6,537 nucleotides of DNA, taken from an uncultured Roseburia sp. (GTDB lineage Bacteria; Bacillota; Clostridia; Lachnospirales; Lachnospiraceae). Location of the stretch: the NCBI GenBank assembly GCA_947384095.1, contig CANDFU010000100.1, positions 1 through 6,537 of the forward strand. The letters are read 5' to 3'. The position numbers were made by a program, and so were the translations under genes. The notes under the pieces are model-generated. The model was not told where the DNA came from. It did no database searches and was given only the letters and a program-made list of their open reading frames with translations. Shown in pieces: positions 6,361-6,537 of this stretch. Position 1 is the first letter of the stretch, and each line of letters opens with the position of its first letter.

Positions 6361-6537
6361 TTATACTTTTTTTAGAATTTTTTTTCGGACCATTTTGTTT
6401 CCCTCGCTCCACAAAAGCTTTAACGCCCTGGAAAACAGCTTCTGTGTCTCCTCGGGAAGCCTGCTCTTCGCCCGCATCAGTTCCTGCACGGCTTTCCACC
6501 GGCTGGCGTAAAAATCATCCACCGTCCTGATTTTGGC
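6361..6537 (-). CDS. Unrecognised protein, C-terminal fragment (cut by window edge)
   Basis: The minus strand is open from the window edge to a TAA at 6363-6361 and encodes 58 residues. The fragment runs AKIRTVDDFYASRW (1-14), KAVQELMRAKSRLPEETQKL (15-34), then FSRALKLLWSEGNKM (35-49) and VRKKILKKV (50-58). It looks like genuine protein: two amphipathic helices separated by RLPEE and a basic tail, with ordinary amino-acid composition and GC-rich codon third positions until the A-rich last ten codons. Overlapping frames in the same stretch give low-complexity K/R-rich or poly-F peptides. I do not recognise the family and assign no function. It is upstream of groES in the same direction, but groES has its own promoter, so a functional link is not implied. 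Two A-runs near the end (A8 at 6385-6378, A7 at 6373-6367) are in-phase slippery sites. Confidence 0.6.
   Translation of the reverse strand, partial: AKIRTVDDFYASRWKAVQELMRAKSRLPEETQKLFSRALKLLWSEGNKMVRKKILKKV

Noticed and set aside
6197..6499. A 100-codon minus-strand frame running through the low-complexity spacer and CIRCE
   Set aside because: Its start lacks a ribosome binding site, the translation is K/E/R low complexity, and it overlaps the groESL promoter and operator. The other frame (stop at 6361) looks like the real gene end. It is kept only as the hypothetical -1 frameshift product.

Overview
The window looks like chromosomal housekeeping DNA from a Gram-positive member of the Clostridia, most likely a Lachnospiraceae relative. 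The grounds are strong AGGAGG-type ribosome binding sites, a consensus CIRCE heat-shock operator, a GroEL ending in the GGMGMM tail, and a PurA of the sequence type I associate with that family. The assignment rests on recognising these features, not on a search. Every gene I can support lies on the minus strand, so transcription runs from high to low coordinates.

Layout in the direction of transcription: (1) 6537-6361 is the C-terminal 58 codons of an unrecognised gene cut by the window edge. (2) 6360-6145 is a purine-rich low-complexity spacer (read on the minus strand), a short dyad, a sigma-A-like promoter and a perfect CIRCE. (3) groES (6144-5860) and groEL (5819-4194) form the chaperonin operon, which ends at a clear intrinsic terminator (4154-4125). 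(4) A Nudix hydrolase (4003-3485) has its own promoter immediately after that terminator. (5) A DegV/FakB-type fatty-acid-binding protein (3338-2463) has an extended -10 promoter and is followed after 6 bases by a LysR-type regulator (2456-1563). (6) purA (1429-140) has a promoter in the short gap after lysR. (7) A strong hairpin without a U-tract (110-73) precedes the first 12 codons of a HAD-superfamily hydrolase (37-1), cut by the left edge.

In function, groES-groEL is the HrcA-controlled protein-folding machine and purA makes adenylosuccinate in AMP synthesis. The Nudix protein, the DegV protein, the LysR regulator and the HAD protein are common accessory housekeeping genes whose substrates cannot be read from sequence. 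The degV-lysR pair is the only unit whose spacing suggests co-regulation beyond groESL.

I found no CRISPR array, insertion sequence, toxin-antitoxin pair, defence module, tRNA or rRNA, and no convincing undescribed system. The points most worth a second look are the two gene fragments at the edges, in-phase slippery A-runs at the end of the right-hand fragment, a dyad beside the groESL promoter, the divergent guanine-recognition segment of PurA, and the unusual hairpin between purA and the HAD gene.
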